DNA from: Chimaeribacter arupi
GTDB taxonomy: Bacteria > Pseudomonadota > Gammaproteobacteria > Enterobacterales > Enterobacteriaceae
Direction of reading: 5' to 3'
Assembly (NCBI RefSeq): GCF_002858805.1
Contig: NZ_PJZI01000028.1
Span: forward strand, 1-64,000
Length of the DNA: 64,000 nucleotides
The translations under genes and the position numbers were made by a program. The notes under the pieces were generated by a model. The model searched no databases and was not told the DNA's origin. It saw only the letters and a list, made by a program, of their open reading frames with translations. Shown one piece after another: positions 1-8,492 of the stretch; positions within the stretch are counted from its first letter, which is position 1, and each line of letters starts with the position of its first letter.

Positions 1-72
1 CAGAAGTGAAACGCCGTAGCGCCGATGGTAGTGTGGGGTCTCCCCATGCGAGAGTAGGGAACTGCCAGGCAT
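1..72 (+). rRNA. rrf: 5S ribosomal RNA, 3' part (5' end outside window)
   Basis: The first 72 bases match the 3' portion of the enterobacterial 5S rRNA: the conserved stretch beginning GAAACGCCGTAGCGCC, the GTGTGGGGTCTCCCC hairpin and the terminal CTGCCAGGCAT. The 5' part of the gene, and presumably 16S and 23S, lie upstream of the window. The RNA belongs to the large ribosomal subunit. Two tRNA genes follow in the same direction, as at the end of an rrn operon. Confidence 0.95.
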
Positions 73-151
73 CAAATTAAAGCCCTGCTGAAAGGCAGGC
101 AAGTGACACCGGTTAACAGAATGACCTCTCTGTTAACGTAAAAGAATCGGT

Positions 152-228
152 GGTGCGGTAGTTCAGTCGGTTAGAATACCGGCCTGTCACGCCGGGGGTC
201 GCGGGTTCGAGTCCCGTCCGCACCGCCA
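152..228 (+). tRNA. aspT: tRNA-Asp (GTC)
   Basis: A 77-nt cloverleaf with acceptor stem GGTGCGG/CCGCACC, D-loop TTCAGTCGGTTAGA, anticodon GTC in CCTGTCACG, T-arm GGTTCGAGTCCC and encoded CCA. It lies about 80 nt after the 5S gene and eight bases before tRNA-Trp, so it is read as the distal part of the rRNA operon. The acceptor stem differs slightly from E. coli aspT (GGAGCGG), with matching changes on both sides. Confidence 0.97.
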
Positions 229-236
229 CCCTATTT

Positions 237-312
237 AGGGGCGTAGTTCAATTGGTAGAGCACCGGTCTCCAAAACCGGGTGTTGGGAGTTCGAGTCTCT
301 CCGCCCCTGCCA
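237..312 (+). tRNA. trpT: tRNA-Trp (CCA)
   Basis: A 76-nt tRNA with acceptor AGGGGCG/CGCCCCT, anticodon CCA in the context CTCCAAAAC, T-loop GTTCGAGTC and encoded CCA end. It is essentially identical to E. coli trpT and is the last stable RNA of the operon, followed four bases later by an intrinsic terminator. Confidence 0.97.
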
Positions 313-315
313 GAT

Positions 316-348
316 AAAAACCCTTCGTGTATACGAAGGGTTTTTTTT
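316..348 (+). terminator. Intrinsic terminator of the rRNA/tRNA operon
   Basis: Inverted repeat AAACCCTTCGT/ATACGAAGGGTTT followed by a run of eight T residues, directly after tRNA-Trp. Confidence 0.93.
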
Positions 349-758
349 CGCCTGTCGATCGGCAACCGCATATTTTCTCCTTCTCCTTCTCCTTCCTTTT
401 CTCTCTCCTTTTGTCTTAGTCTCCTTTTCTTCTCGTTTTCCCTTTTTACTCCGTCTACCAGCTCAAGCCTTCATTATTTCCTGAGCGGAATCGTTCCCTT
501 TTTAGCCTGTTTTCGCTGAAAACATGTACGAATTGATTGTTCTATAGGGATGTGATCAGGCTCATTATTCATTTTTTCCTATGTACTACAACTAAGCATC
601 ATCCTGAGTCAGTGTGCCAGTTGAAACGGGCAGGGCTAAGCCCACTCATATTGCCTGAAGCCAGAATGTCAGGCCCTCACTGAGCGATGAAAGTCTGCTG
701 TACCCCCCACACATCACAATAACAGCGTAGCCAAAGACTACCCGCGAGGAGAAGAATT
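349..758. other. Intergenic region with polypyrimidine tract, upstream of ytfQ
   Basis: About 410 bases without a credible gene. Positions 373-412 are an uninterrupted C/T run containing repeated CTCCTT units, and the pyrimidine bias continues to about 455 with few purines. Downstream are a candidate CRP site (551-566) and the leader of ytfQ. A reading frame across 280-519 overlaps tRNA-Trp and the terminator and is not a gene. Confidence 0.7.
551..566 (+). promoter_or_regulatory. Candidate CRP site upstream of ytfQ
   Basis: TGTGA-TCAGGC-TCATT matches the CRP consensus TGTGA-N6-TCACA at 8 of 10 positions. A weak -10-like TACTAC lies at 584-589, which would put the site near -40, a class II position. 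Catabolite control of a sugar-uptake operon is plausible; the long distance to the start codon (about 190 bases) lowers certainty. Confidence 0.4.
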
Positions 759-1715
759 ATGTACAGGCGATTACTGATAGCAGCTGCTGTTGCATCCACG
801 CTCTGTGGCGCAGCGCAGGCTGCCCCATTGGTTGTAGGTTTTTCCCAGATAGGATCAGAATCAGGATGGCGCTCCGCTGAGACAAAAGTCTCGAAGCTGG
901 AGGCAGAGAAGCGTGGCATTACCCTGAAAATTGCCGATGCGCAGCAGAAACAAGAGAACCAAATCAAAGCCATTCGTTCATTCATTGCACAGGGTGTTGA
1001 TGCCATTTTCATTGCCCCTGTGGTCGCCACCGGCTGGGCGCCGGTATTAACTGAAGCCAAAGAAGCCAATATTCCGGTCTTCCTGCTCGACCGTACCATT
1101 GAGGTGAGTGACCCTTCGCTTTATACCGCGGCTATCGCCTCAGACAGCGTGCACGAAGGTGAAGTAGCGGGTCAGTGGTTGGTTAAGGAAGCCGCCGGTA
1201 AGCCGTGTAATGTTGTGGAATTACAGGGAACCGTGGGGGCCAGTGTCGCCATTAACCGTAAGAAAGGGTTTGCTGAAGGCATTGCCTCTGCGCCAGGGAT
1301 CAAAATTATCCGCTCTCAGTCCGGCGACTTTACCCGCAGTAAGGGCAAAGAAGTCATGGAAAGCTTTATCAAGGCCGAGCAAAACGGCAAAAACATCTGT
1401 GCGGTCTACGCGCATAACGATGACATGGCCATTGGCGCAATACAGGCCATTAAAGAAGCCGGCCTGAAGCCGGGTTCACAAATCAAAATTGTCTCTATTG
1501 ATGGCGTGCCTGACATCTACAAAGCCATGCTGAATGGCGAGGCCAATGCCTCGGTAGAGCTGACGCCAAATATGGCCGGCCCGGCATTTGATGCGCTGCT
1601 GGCAATGAAGAAAAACGGCACCCAACCGCCAAAATTTATCCAGACGGCGTCAACGCTGATGCTGCCGGATACGGCGCAAGAAGAGTATGACCAAAAGAAA
1701 AATATGGGTTACTGA
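759..1715 (+). CDS. ytfQ: Galactofuranose-type ABC transporter periplasmic binding protein YtfQ
   Basis: A 318-residue periplasmic sugar-binding protein of the ribose/galactose-binding family, the same length as E. coli YtfQ, which binds galactofuranose. Residues 1-21 form a Sec signal peptide ending A-Q-A before APLVVGFSQ. The stretch with KQENQIKAIRSF, FIAPVVATGW and HNDDMAIGAIQAIKEAG is near-identical to E. coli YtfQ. The start is set by GAGGAG at 746-751, seven bases before the ATG. It heads the ytfQRT-yjfF operon and is followed by a strong hairpin, which should make the binding protein more abundant than the rest of the transporter. Confidence 0.95.
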   Translation: MYRRLLIAAAVASTLCGAAQAAPLVVGFSQIGSESGWRSAETKVSKLEAEKRGITLKIADAQQKQENQIKAIRSFIAQGVDAIFIAPVVATGWAPVLTEAKEANIPVFLLDRTIEVSDPSLYTAAIASDSVHEGEVAGQWLVKEAAGKPCNVVELQGTVGASVAINRKKGFAEGIASAPGIKIIRSQSGDFTRSKGKEVMESFIKAEQNGKNICAVYAHNDDMAIGAIQAIKEAGLKPGSQIKIVSIDGVPDIYKAMLNGEANASVELTPNMAGPAFDALLAMKKNGTQPPKFIQTASTLMLPDTAQEEYDQKKNMGY

Positions 1716-1721
1716 GTGCTG

Positions 1722-1752
1722 AGCCGGTACCGCCTGCGGTACCGGCTTTTTT
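1722..1752 (+). terminator. Hairpin terminator between ytfQ and ytfR
   Basis: AGCCGGTACCG pairs perfectly with CGGTACCGGCT and is followed by TTTTTT. Because ytfR continues in the same direction 42 bases later without an obvious new promoter, it is probably a partial terminator or a 3' stabiliser of the ytfQ message, the usual device for over-producing a binding protein. Confidence 0.8.
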
Positions 1753-1794
1753 CACCATAGGTTGCACTGACACCAGGGCGCACAGAGGTAAGCG

Positions 1795-3300
1795 ATGGAA
1801 AATCCGCACACTGAACCTTTGCTTGAGATTCGCGGCTTATCCGTTGAATTCCCAGGCGTGAAAGCATTGCAGCAGGTTGATTTTACGTTAGACCGCGGCG
1901 AGATTGTGGCGCTGCTGGGCGAAAACGGCGCCGGTAAATCGACGCTCATCAAAGCGTTAACCGGCGTTTATCGCCGCGCAGAAGGAACCATCCGGCTCGA
2001 GGGCCAATTCATTGATCCTGTCAGTACTGCTCAGGCGCAAGCGCTCGGTATTGGCACGGTTTATCAGGAAGTCAATTTACTGCCGAATATCTCCGTGGCA
2101 GCCAATTTGTTTATCGGCCGGGAGCCTACCCGCTTTGGCATGGTCAATCAGGCACGTATGGAACGCCAGGCAGAGACATTGTTGGAAAGCTATGGGCTGC
2201 ATCTGGACGTCAGCCAGCCGTTGTCTGTCTATTCGATTGCAATACAACAGATTGTGGCCATTGCCCGCGCGGTTGATCTGTCGGCGAAAGTGCTGATTCT
2301 GGATGAGCCGACCGCCAGCCTGGATGCCAAAGAGGTCAGCATGTTACTGGAGATCCTGGCGCAACTGCGGGATCGCGGTGTCGCGATGATCTTCGTTACC
2401 CATTTCCTCGATCAGGTATACCGCATCAGCGATCGCATCACGGTATTGCGTAATGGCGCGCTGGTCGGCACCCGTGCCACGGCGGCGTTGCCCCGGCTGG
2501 AACTGGTGCAGATGATGCTGGGCCATAGCTTTGATGAGGCGTTACTGAAAAGGGCTGACCATGCGCCGGCACAGGGGGCACCGTGGGTAGAGTTTACCGG
2601 CTACGGCCGCCGGGGCGTGGTAGAGAATTTTGATCTTACGGTGCGGCCTGGCGAGATTGTCGGGCTGGCAGGGTTACTGGGTTCCGGCCGCACGGAAACG
2701 GCACAACTGATTTTTGGCATCCGGAAATATGACTCCGGCCGGGCGAAAGTGCAGGGGCGGGCGGTGAAGGTGAATACCCCACGTAAAGCGGCCAGGCTCG
2801 GCTTTGGTTATTGCCCGGAAGATCGTAAAACAGACGGCATCGTAGGGGCGGCGACGGTGCGTGAAAATATCATTCTGGCTCTACAGGCACAGCGGGGCTG
2901 GCTACGTCCGATCCCGTTTAAAGAACAACAGCAGATTGCGGCCGACTTCATCAAACTGCTCGGCATCCGCACCCCCGGGCCGGAACAGGAGATCCAATAC
3001 CTTTCCGGCGGCAACCAGCAAAAAGTCCTGCTTTCCCGTTGGCTGGCGACCCGGCCCAAATTCCTGATTCTGGATGAACCCACCCGCGGGATTGACGTCG
3101 GTGCTCATGCGGAGATTATCCGGCTGATTGAAAAGCTGTGTGCTGATGGGCTGGCGCTGCTGGTGATTTCATCTGAACTTGAGGAGCTGGCTGGGTATGC
3201 GGATCGGGTGGTGGTGCTGCGCGATCGGCGACATATCACCACCATTGAGCATGATGAGATCAGTGTTCCGGCCATTATGAAAGCCATTGCCGTGCAATAG
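1795..3300 (+). CDS. ytfR: Galactofuranose-type ABC transporter ATP-binding protein YtfR
   Basis: A 501-residue double ATPase of the sugar-importer type with two ABC domains in tandem. The first has Walker A LLGENGAGKST near residue 40, a degenerate signature around LSVYSIAIQQ and Walker B VLILDEPTAS. The second has the modified Walker A LAGLLGSGRTE near 290, an intact signature YLSGGNQQKV and Walker B FLILDEPTRG. It powers sugar uptake from the cytoplasmic face, working with YtfQ, YtfT and YjfF. The neighbouring binding protein and two permeases support the galactofuranose assignment over other CUT2 importers such as ribose or xylose. Confidence 0.94.
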   Translation: MENPHTEPLLEIRGLSVEFPGVKALQQVDFTLDRGEIVALLGENGAGKSTLIKALTGVYRRAEGTIRLEGQFIDPVSTAQAQALGIGTVYQEVNLLPNISVAANLFIGREPTRFGMVNQARMERQAETLLESYGLHLDVSQPLSVYSIAIQQIVAIARAVDLSAKVLILDEPTASLDAKEVSMLLEILAQLRDRGVAMIFVTHFLDQVYRISDRITVLRNGALVGTRATAALPRLELVQMMLGHSFDEALLKRADHAPAQGAPWVEFTGYGRRGVVENFDLTVRPGEIVGLAGLLGSGRTETAQLIFGIRKYDSGRAKVQGRAVKVNTPRKAARLGFGYCPEDRKTDGIVGAATVRENIILALQAQRGWLRPIPFKEQQQIAADFIKLLGIRTPGPEQEIQYLSGGNQQKVLLSRWLATRPKFLILDEPTRGIDVGAHAEIIRLIEKLCADGLALLVISSELEELAGYADRVVVLRDRRHITTIEHDEISVPAIMKAIAVQ

Positions 3301-3309
3301 GAGCCCGCC

Positions 3310-4329
3310 ATGAACCACAGGAGCGTACCAATGACAGGCACTCCCCGCAAAATTCGCTGGGTTATCCCTAAAGGCGCTACGCAGTTTGGCGCGCTGGCGA
3401 TTATTTTGCTGATAGACAGCCTGGTCGCCCCGCATTTTTTCTCTGTTCACATTCAGGATGGCCGCCTGTTCGGCAGCCTGGTCGACATTTTTAACCGTGG
3501 TGCGCCGGTGGCCTTGCTGGCGTTGGGAATGACTCTGGTGATTGCCACCGGCGGCATCGATCTTTCAGTCGGTGCCGTGATGGCGATAGCCGGGGCCACC
3601 GCCGCAACCCTGACCAGTGCCGGGCAGCCGCTGGCTGTGGTGCTGCCGGCCGCGTTGGCGGTGGGGGCGCTGTGTGGGTTATGGAATGGTTTTCTGGTGG
3701 CGGTTTTACAGATTCAGCCCATCGTCGCCACCCTGATGCTGATGGTCGCCGGGCGCGGCATTGCCCAGCTGATCACACAAGGGCAGATCGTCACCTTTGA
3801 TGGCGGCACCTTCTCCCATCTGGGCAGCGGTGCGCTTTTCTACCTGCCGATGCCGATTATCATCGCCGCCGTCATGTTATTGGCCGTATGGCTGTTGACC
3901 CGCAAAACGGCACTCGGGCTGTTTATTGAATCCGTGGGGATTAACCTGCGTTCTGCATACAACGCGGGGGTCAATACCCGGCTGGTGTTGGTTGCGGTGT
4001 ATGTGATTTGTGGGATCTGTGCCGCAGTGGCGGGGGTTATCGTCACGGCGGATATCCGCGGGGCGGACGCCAATAATGCCGGGTTATGGCTGGAGCTGGA
4101 TGCGATTCTGGCCGTGGTCATTGGCGGCGGCTCGCTGCTTGGCGGGCGCTTTAACCTGCTGCTCTCCGTGATTGGCGCCCTGATCATTCAGGGTATGAAC
4201 ACCGGCATTCTGCTTTCCGGTTTTAAACCGGAGTTTAACCTGGTGCTGAAAGCGGTAGTGGTGCTGGCCGTTCTGGTGGTGCAGTCGCCGCGCGTCTCCC
4301 TGCGTGGCCTGTTACGGAGAAAACCCTGA
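3310..4329 (+). CDS. ytfT: Galactofuranose-type ABC transporter permease YtfT
   Basis: A 339-residue hydrophobic permease of the BPD_transp_2 family with about eight to ten membrane segments. Conserved motifs include [20 protein letters not shown] near residue 75 and ADIRGADANNAGLWLELDAI, both close to E. coli YtfT. Two starts have a ribosome binding site: the ATG at 3310 behind AGGAG of the ytfR stop region, and an ATG at 3331 behind a second AGGAG. The first is kept because it gives the family's usual length. The stop overlaps the yjfF start by one base (TGATG), implying coupled translation. Confidence 0.94.
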   Translation: MNHRSVPMTGTPRKIRWVIPKGATQFGALAIILLIDSLVAPHFFSVHIQDGRLFGSLVDIFNRGAPVALLALGMTLVIATGGIDLSVGAVMAIAGATAATLTSAGQPLAVVLPAALAVGALCGLWNGFLVAVLQIQPIVATLMLMVAGRGIAQLITQGQIVTFDGGTFSHLGSGALFYLPMPIIIAAVMLLAVWLLTRKTALGLFIESVGINLRSAYNAGVNTRLVLVAVYVICGICAAVAGVIVTADIRGADANNAGLWLELDAILAVVIGGGSLLGGRFNLLLSVIGALIIQGMNTGILLSGFKPEFNLVLKAVVVLAVLVVQSPRVSLRGLLRRKP

Positions 4330-5327
4330 TGCTGAAACGTAATCTTCCGCTATTAATCACCATCGTGGTGTTTATCCTGGGGTATGCCTACTGCCTGACC
4401 CAGTTCCCTGGTTTTGCCTCAACCCGCGTCATGGGGGATCTGCTGACCGACAACGCATTTCTGGGCATCGTCGCGGTCGGCATGACGTTTGTTATCCTGT
4501 CCGGCGGTATTGATCTGTCGGTCGGCTCAGTGATTGCCTTTACCGGTGTGCTGTTGGCTAAACTGATTGGCGATATGGGGATTAACCCCTTTGCCGCGTT
4601 TGGCATCGTGCTGGTGATGGGCGCGCTGTTTGGCGGGGTGATGGGATGGATTATCGACACGCTGAAACTGCCGGCCTTTATCATTACGCTGGCCGGGATG
4701 TTCTTTATCCGCGGCATGAGTTTCATCGTCTCTGAGGAATCCATTCCCATTGATCACCCGGTCTATACCACGCTTGCCAGCTATGCCTGGAAAATGCCGG
4801 GCGGCGGCCGTTTTACGTTACTGGCGCTGGTGATGTTAATCGTCGTGGGGATCGGTATCGTGCTGGCGCACCGCACCCGTTTCGGCAATAACGTGTACGC
4901 CATCGGCGGCAATGCGCATTCTGCGGGCCTGATGGGCGTGCCGGTACGCAAAACCACCATCTATATCTACATGCTCTCCAGCACACTGGCGGTATTGTCC
5001 GGCATTGTGTTTTCGCTCTATACGTCGGCAGGCTACGCGCTGGCGGCCAGCGGTGTAGAGCTGGATGCGATAGCCGCGGTAGTGATTGGCGGTACGTTAC
5101 TGAGCGGGGGCGTGGGCACCGTGCTGGGCAGCCTGTTCGGCGTGATGATTCAGGGCCTGATTCAGACGTACATCACCTTTGACGGCACCCTCAGTTCCTG
5201 GTGGACCAAAATCGTGATCGGGATTCTGCTGTTTGTCTTTATCGGCATGCAAAAAGGCATGAACGTCTTCTGGATTGCCCGGCGGGCCAGGCTGCGTCAT
5301 CCCCGTCCTGACGCGGCAGCGTCTTAG
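4329..5327 (+). CDS. yjfF: Galactofuranose-type ABC transporter permease YjfF
   Basis: A 332-residue inner-membrane permease paralogous to YtfT and likely its heterodimer partner. It carries the family signature [18 protein letters not shown] near residue 45 and [20 protein letters not shown] near residue 240. It closes the operon. Its stop codon overlaps the convergent hdfR stop by four bases, so there is no room for a dedicated terminator between the two genes. Confidence 0.94.
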   Translation: MLKRNLPLLITIVVFILGYAYCLTQFPGFASTRVMGDLLTDNAFLGIVAVGMTFVILSGGIDLSVGSVIAFTGVLLAKLIGDMGINPFAAFGIVLVMGALFGGVMGWIIDTLKLPAFIITLAGMFFIRGMSFIVSEESIPIDHPVYTTLASYAWKMPGGGRFTLLALVMLIVVGIGIVLAHRTRFGNNVYAIGGNAHSAGLMGVPVRKTTIYIYMLSSTLAVLSGIVFSLYTSAGYALAASGVELDAIAAVVIGGTLLSGGVGTVLGSLFGVMIQGLIQTYITFDGTLSSWWTKIVIGILLFVFIGMQKGMNVFWIARRARLRHPRPDAAAS

Positions 5328-6151
5328 ACTTCGGTCTGTACCGGCGTTTTCAGCAACAGCCGGATCAGCGCCTGCTGATCGCTGTTTTGCAGCCACACCG
5401 CATACAGGGGGCGGACGAGGGTAGGGATATCGTCGTTCACCTCCAGTTTCGGGTAGAGGCGTGCCCAGTGGCTGGGCAGGAAAGCACATCCCCCCGTGGT
5501 TTCAACCAGTTGGCGGGTCAGATGGGCAGAGGTGGTGGTTAACATCGGTTCCTGATCGTTTGAAATGATCCGGCTCTCATGCTGGGTAAAATCTGCGCCC
5601 CATTCCAGCCGGATGTAATTTCTGCGGGAGGGCGGGCCGTTCTGCAAGCCGGTAAAAAGACGTAACGAAAAATTACCCATCAGCTGGCTCGCCAGCTCAT
5701 CCATTTTCGGCTGTTCTGTGGTGATCAGCAGATCCAATTCCCGTTCATGCAGCTGTTTAACCAGAGAATGGCGTAACGCCACCCTGGCCTCCAGCTGTAG
5801 CGCGCTGTGCGTCTGATAGAGGGTTTGCAGCCAGGGCGTGAGAAACGCTTCCCATAGTGAGGCCGTCGCACCAATGGACAGCTCCGCATGTTGCAGGGAG
5901 CGCACCACCTCTTTCTTGGCCTGCTGCCAGGTACTCATCAGGCTTTCCGCATAGGGAAGCAGCCGCTCACCGGCCGGCGTCAAACGGATGTTATTACGAT
6001 GACGGGTGAACAGATTGGCACCCAGCTGGTTTTCAAGCTGACGGATACGAAAACTTACCGCAGATTGTGTCAAATACAGTGATTCCGCCGCGCGACCAAA
6101 ATGGCGAGTTCTACTGACCTCCAGAAAGGTTTTCAGTAATTCCGTGTCCAC
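5324..6151 (-). CDS. hdfR: LysR-type regulator HdfR
   Basis: A 275-residue LysR-family regulator. The N-terminal helix-turn-helix ([20 protein letters not shown], then [18 protein letters not shown]) is nearly identical to E. coli HdfR, which represses the flagellar master operon flhDC and activates gltBD. The effector domain is more divergent. The start is the GTG at 6151: it restores the family N-terminus (M)DTELLK and sits six bases after GGAG. Frames extending to a TTG at 6163 have no such support. It is divergent from maoP, as in E. coli. Confidence 0.92.
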   Translation of the reverse strand: MDTELLKTFLEVSRTRHFGRAAESLYLTQSAVSFRIRQLENQLGANLFTRHRNNIRLTPAGERLLPYAESLMSTWQQAKKEVVRSLQHAELSIGATASLWEAFLTPWLQTLYQTHSALQLEARVALRHSLVKQLHERELDLLITTEQPKMDELASQLMGNFSLRLFTGLQNGPPSRRNYIRLEWGADFTQHESRIISNDQEPMLTTTSAHLTRQLVETTGGCAFLPSHWARLYPKLEVNDDIPTLVRPLYAVWLQNSDQQALIRLLLKTPVQTEV

Positions 6152-6270
6152 ACCCATCTCCAAAATTTTTTGTCGTATAGATTTAAATGTTTTGTTTTAC
6201 ACAATGTCAAGCCTAACTAATACTCCGCGCCATAAACAGCACGGCCATGAATGAATTAGGAGCGTGTCAG

Positions 6271-6609
6271 ATGGCGGAAAGCTTCACCACGACAAATCGT
6301 TTTTTTGATAACAAACACTATCCGCGCGGGTTCTCCCGCCACGGCGATTTCACCATTAAAGAGGCGCAATTGCTAGAGCGCCACGGCTTCGCGTTCAACG
6401 AGCTGGATTTGGGAAAACGCGACCCGGTGACTGATGAAGAAGTGCAGTTTCTGGCGGTCTGTCGCGGCGAGCGCGAGCCGGCGACGGAGGCTGAGAAGGT
6501 CTGGACTAAATACGTAACCCGTATCCGCCGCCCGAAACGCTTCCATACTCTGTCGGGCGGCAAGCCGCAAATGGATACCGTCGAAGACTACACCGAAAGC
6601 GACGATTAA
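6271..6609 (+). CDS. maoP: Macrodomain Ori organisation protein MaoP (YifE)
   Basis: A 112-residue soluble protein almost identical to E. coli YifE/MaoP ([50 protein letters not shown]). MaoP acts with the maoS site to organise the Ori macrodomain of the chromosome. The ATG at 6271 is chosen over an in-frame ATG at 6247 because AGGAG lies eight bases before it and it restores the E. coli N-terminus. A hairpin terminator follows. Confidence 0.95.
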   Translation: MAESFTTTNRFFDNKHYPRGFSRHGDFTIKEAQLLERHGFAFNELDLGKRDPVTDEEVQFLAVCRGEREPATEAEKVWTKYVTRIRRPKRFHTLSGGKPQMDTVEDYTESDD

Positions 6610-6615
6610 TACTCA

Positions 6616-6637
6616 ACGGGGCCTGCGCCCCGTTTTT
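6616..6637 (+). terminator. Intrinsic terminator after maoP
   Basis: ACGGGGC-CTGC-GCCCCGT followed by TTTTT; it lies between the convergent maoP and comM genes. Confidence 0.88.
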
Positions 6638-6646
6638 ATTTGCCCG

Positions 6647-8170
6647 CTATTCACTCTGCTGATGCAGTGTTAAGAGTAGTCGATCCATACAGCGATAGCT
6701 GAGCGCTTCCGCGAGATGTGAACGCTGAAGGGCAGGTGCACCTGCCAGATCGGCAATGGTTCTTGCCACTTTCAAAATACGGTGCCAGGCGCGCACTGAT
6801 AACCCCAGTTTGGTTAACACGTTTTCCAGAAATTGTGCGTCCTCTGATGACAGCGCGCAAAAGCGATCAATTTCATGGCTGTTGAGCTGTGCATTGATTT
6901 TGCCCGCCCGCGTCAGTTGCACTTCGCGCGCAGCCATCACCCGCAGGCGGACGTCCCGGCTCGTCTCCCCCGGCGGACGCGTGCGGCTCAGGGTGCCCGG
7001 CGGCAGCAACGGCACTTCAATCGACAAGTCAAACCGGTCGAGAAAGGGGCCGGAAAGGCGGCCGAGGTAACGCAGCACCTGCTGGGAAGACGTGCGGTGG
7101 TGCAGGCCCTGATAGTTGCCGGTCGGGCTGGGGTTCATGGCGGCAATCAGTTGTACGCGGGCCGGGAAGCAGACCTTCGCCCGTGTCCGTGAAACGGCAA
7201 TCTCGCCGGATTCCAGCGGCTCACGCAGGGCATCCAGCACCCGGCGTTCAAATTCCGGCAACTCATCCAGAAACAGCACGCCGTTATGGGCCAGCGAAAT
7301 TTCGCCCGGCCGCGGCAGGGAACCACCGCCCACCAGTGCCGCCATTGACGAACTATGGTGAGGGGCGCGAAAAGGGCGCGTGCGCCACGCCCGCGCATTG
7401 CCGCCCACTTCCACCAGGCTGGCGACCGCACTGCTCTCCAGCGCCTCCTGATCGGTCAGCGGCGGCAACAGCCCATTCAGGCGACAGGCCAGCATACTTT
7501 TCCCGGTGCCGGGCGGCCCCAGCAACAGCAGGTTATGGCCACCGGCGGCGGCGATCTCCAGCGCCCGTTTCGCCTGCTCCTGACCAATAATGTCATTCAG
7601 GTCGGGGGTATCGCTCTCTGCCTCCTGGGGCGGCAACGGTGCCACAGCCGGTAACGTGGTGTCACCCGCCAGAAAGTGGCACACCTGTAACAGATCCCTG
7701 GCGATCAGCGCCTGCCCCGGTGCGATCAGTGTCATTTCAGCGGCGTTATCTGCAGGCAGAATTAATTGCCGCCCGGCTTTCACCGCTTCCAGCGCCGCCG
7801 GAATGGCCCCATTCACACCACGCAAATCCCCTGAGAGCGCCAGTTCACCCAGAAACTCATAGCGGGACAGCGTATCTGCCGCTAACTGCCCTGAAGCGAC
7901 CAGAATGGCCAGCGCAATCGGCAGATCGTAACGGCCGCCCTCTTTGGGCAGATCAGCCGGGGCCAGATTCACCGTGATGCGCTTCGCCGGAAAAGCAAAA
8001 CCGCTGTTGATCAGGGCACTGCGCACCCGATCACGCGCTTCTTTTACTGTGGTTTCCGGCAGGCCGACCAACGTCAGGGCAGGCAACCCGTTGCTGATAT
8101 GTACTTCAACGGTGACGTCAGGTGCCTGTACGCCCAGGGTCGCGCGGGTCGCGACAACGGCCAGAGCCAT
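6647..8170 (-). CDS. comM: Mg-chelatase-like AAA+ protein ComM (YifB)
   Basis: A 507-residue AAA+ ATPase of the YifB/ComM family, linked to branch migration during integration of transformed DNA. It has an N-terminal ChlI-like domain (VEVHISNGLPALTLVGLPETTV), Walker A GPPGTGKS, Walker B GVLFLDELPEFE, sensor I AAMNPSPTGNYQG and a C-terminal Mg-chelatase domain with RAWHRILKVARTIADL. The ATG at 8170 is used: AAGGAGG stands four bases upstream and the protein then begins like E. coli YifB. An upstream in-frame ATG at 8197 lacks this support. Confidence 0.94.
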   Translation of the reverse strand: MALAVVATRATLGVQAPDVTVEVHISNGLPALTLVGLPETTVKEARDRVRSALINSGFAFPAKRITVNLAPADLPKEGGRYDLPIALAILVASGQLAADTLSRYEFLGELALSGDLRGVNGAIPAALEAVKAGRQLILPADNAAEMTLIAPGQALIARDLLQVCHFLAGDTTLPAVAPLPPQEAESDTPDLNDIIGQEQAKRALEIAAAGGHNLLLLGPPGTGKSMLACRLNGLLPPLTDQEALESSAVASLVEVGGNARAWRTRPFRAPHHSSSMAALVGGGSLPRPGEISLAHNGVLFLDELPEFERRVLDALREPLESGEIAVSRTRAKVCFPARVQLIAAMNPSPTGNYQGLHHRTSSQQVLRYLGRLSGPFLDRFDLSIEVPLLPPGTLSRTRPPGETSRDVRLRVMAAREVQLTRAGKINAQLNSHEIDRFCALSSEDAQFLENVLTKLGLSVRAWHRILKVARTIADLAGAPALQRSHLAEALSYRCMDRLLLTLHQQSE

Positions 8171-8492
8171 AATGCCTCCTTGCAAAAAGCGCATCATCGC
8201 GCCGCCTTCGTGTCATGGATAGCAGCAACCTCGTATCCTGGAACCCGTCTGCCGGAAAAAACTCGTACATCAGCCGGTTACCCGGTTTTCCTGAGAGCCG
8301 CATTCCAATGGGCAATACTCGCTAACAGATCCTCGCGCGCTGAAACAAATTAGCCTCCTAATTATCTTGGCAGCCGGACGCCGGGCGTGTATTTAACAAT
8401 TAGAAAACATATGGCGGTAAAAAATAACATCTCAGGCGCGCCCTGATCCGGGGCAGCGCTCCTCACGCGGTACGCTATAAAAGGGATATCTC
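8171..8492. other. Intergenic region upstream of the MFS gene, with a palindrome
   Basis: 322 bases without a credible gene between the divergent comM and the MFS transporter. It contains the perfect palindrome AATTAG-CCTC-CTAATT at 8348-8363, a possible operator for one of the flanking genes. A purine-rich ribosome binding site (AAAGGGAT) precedes the MFS start codon. Confidence 0.5.

Noticed and set aside
280-519. 79-codon frame after tRNA-Trp
   Set aside because: It starts inside tRNA-Trp, crosses the terminator and its sequence is a Ser/Phe-rich translation of the polypyrimidine tract.
6247-6270. Eight-codon N-terminal extension of maoP
   Set aside because: The internal ATG has the proper AGGAG spacing and restores the conserved N-terminus.
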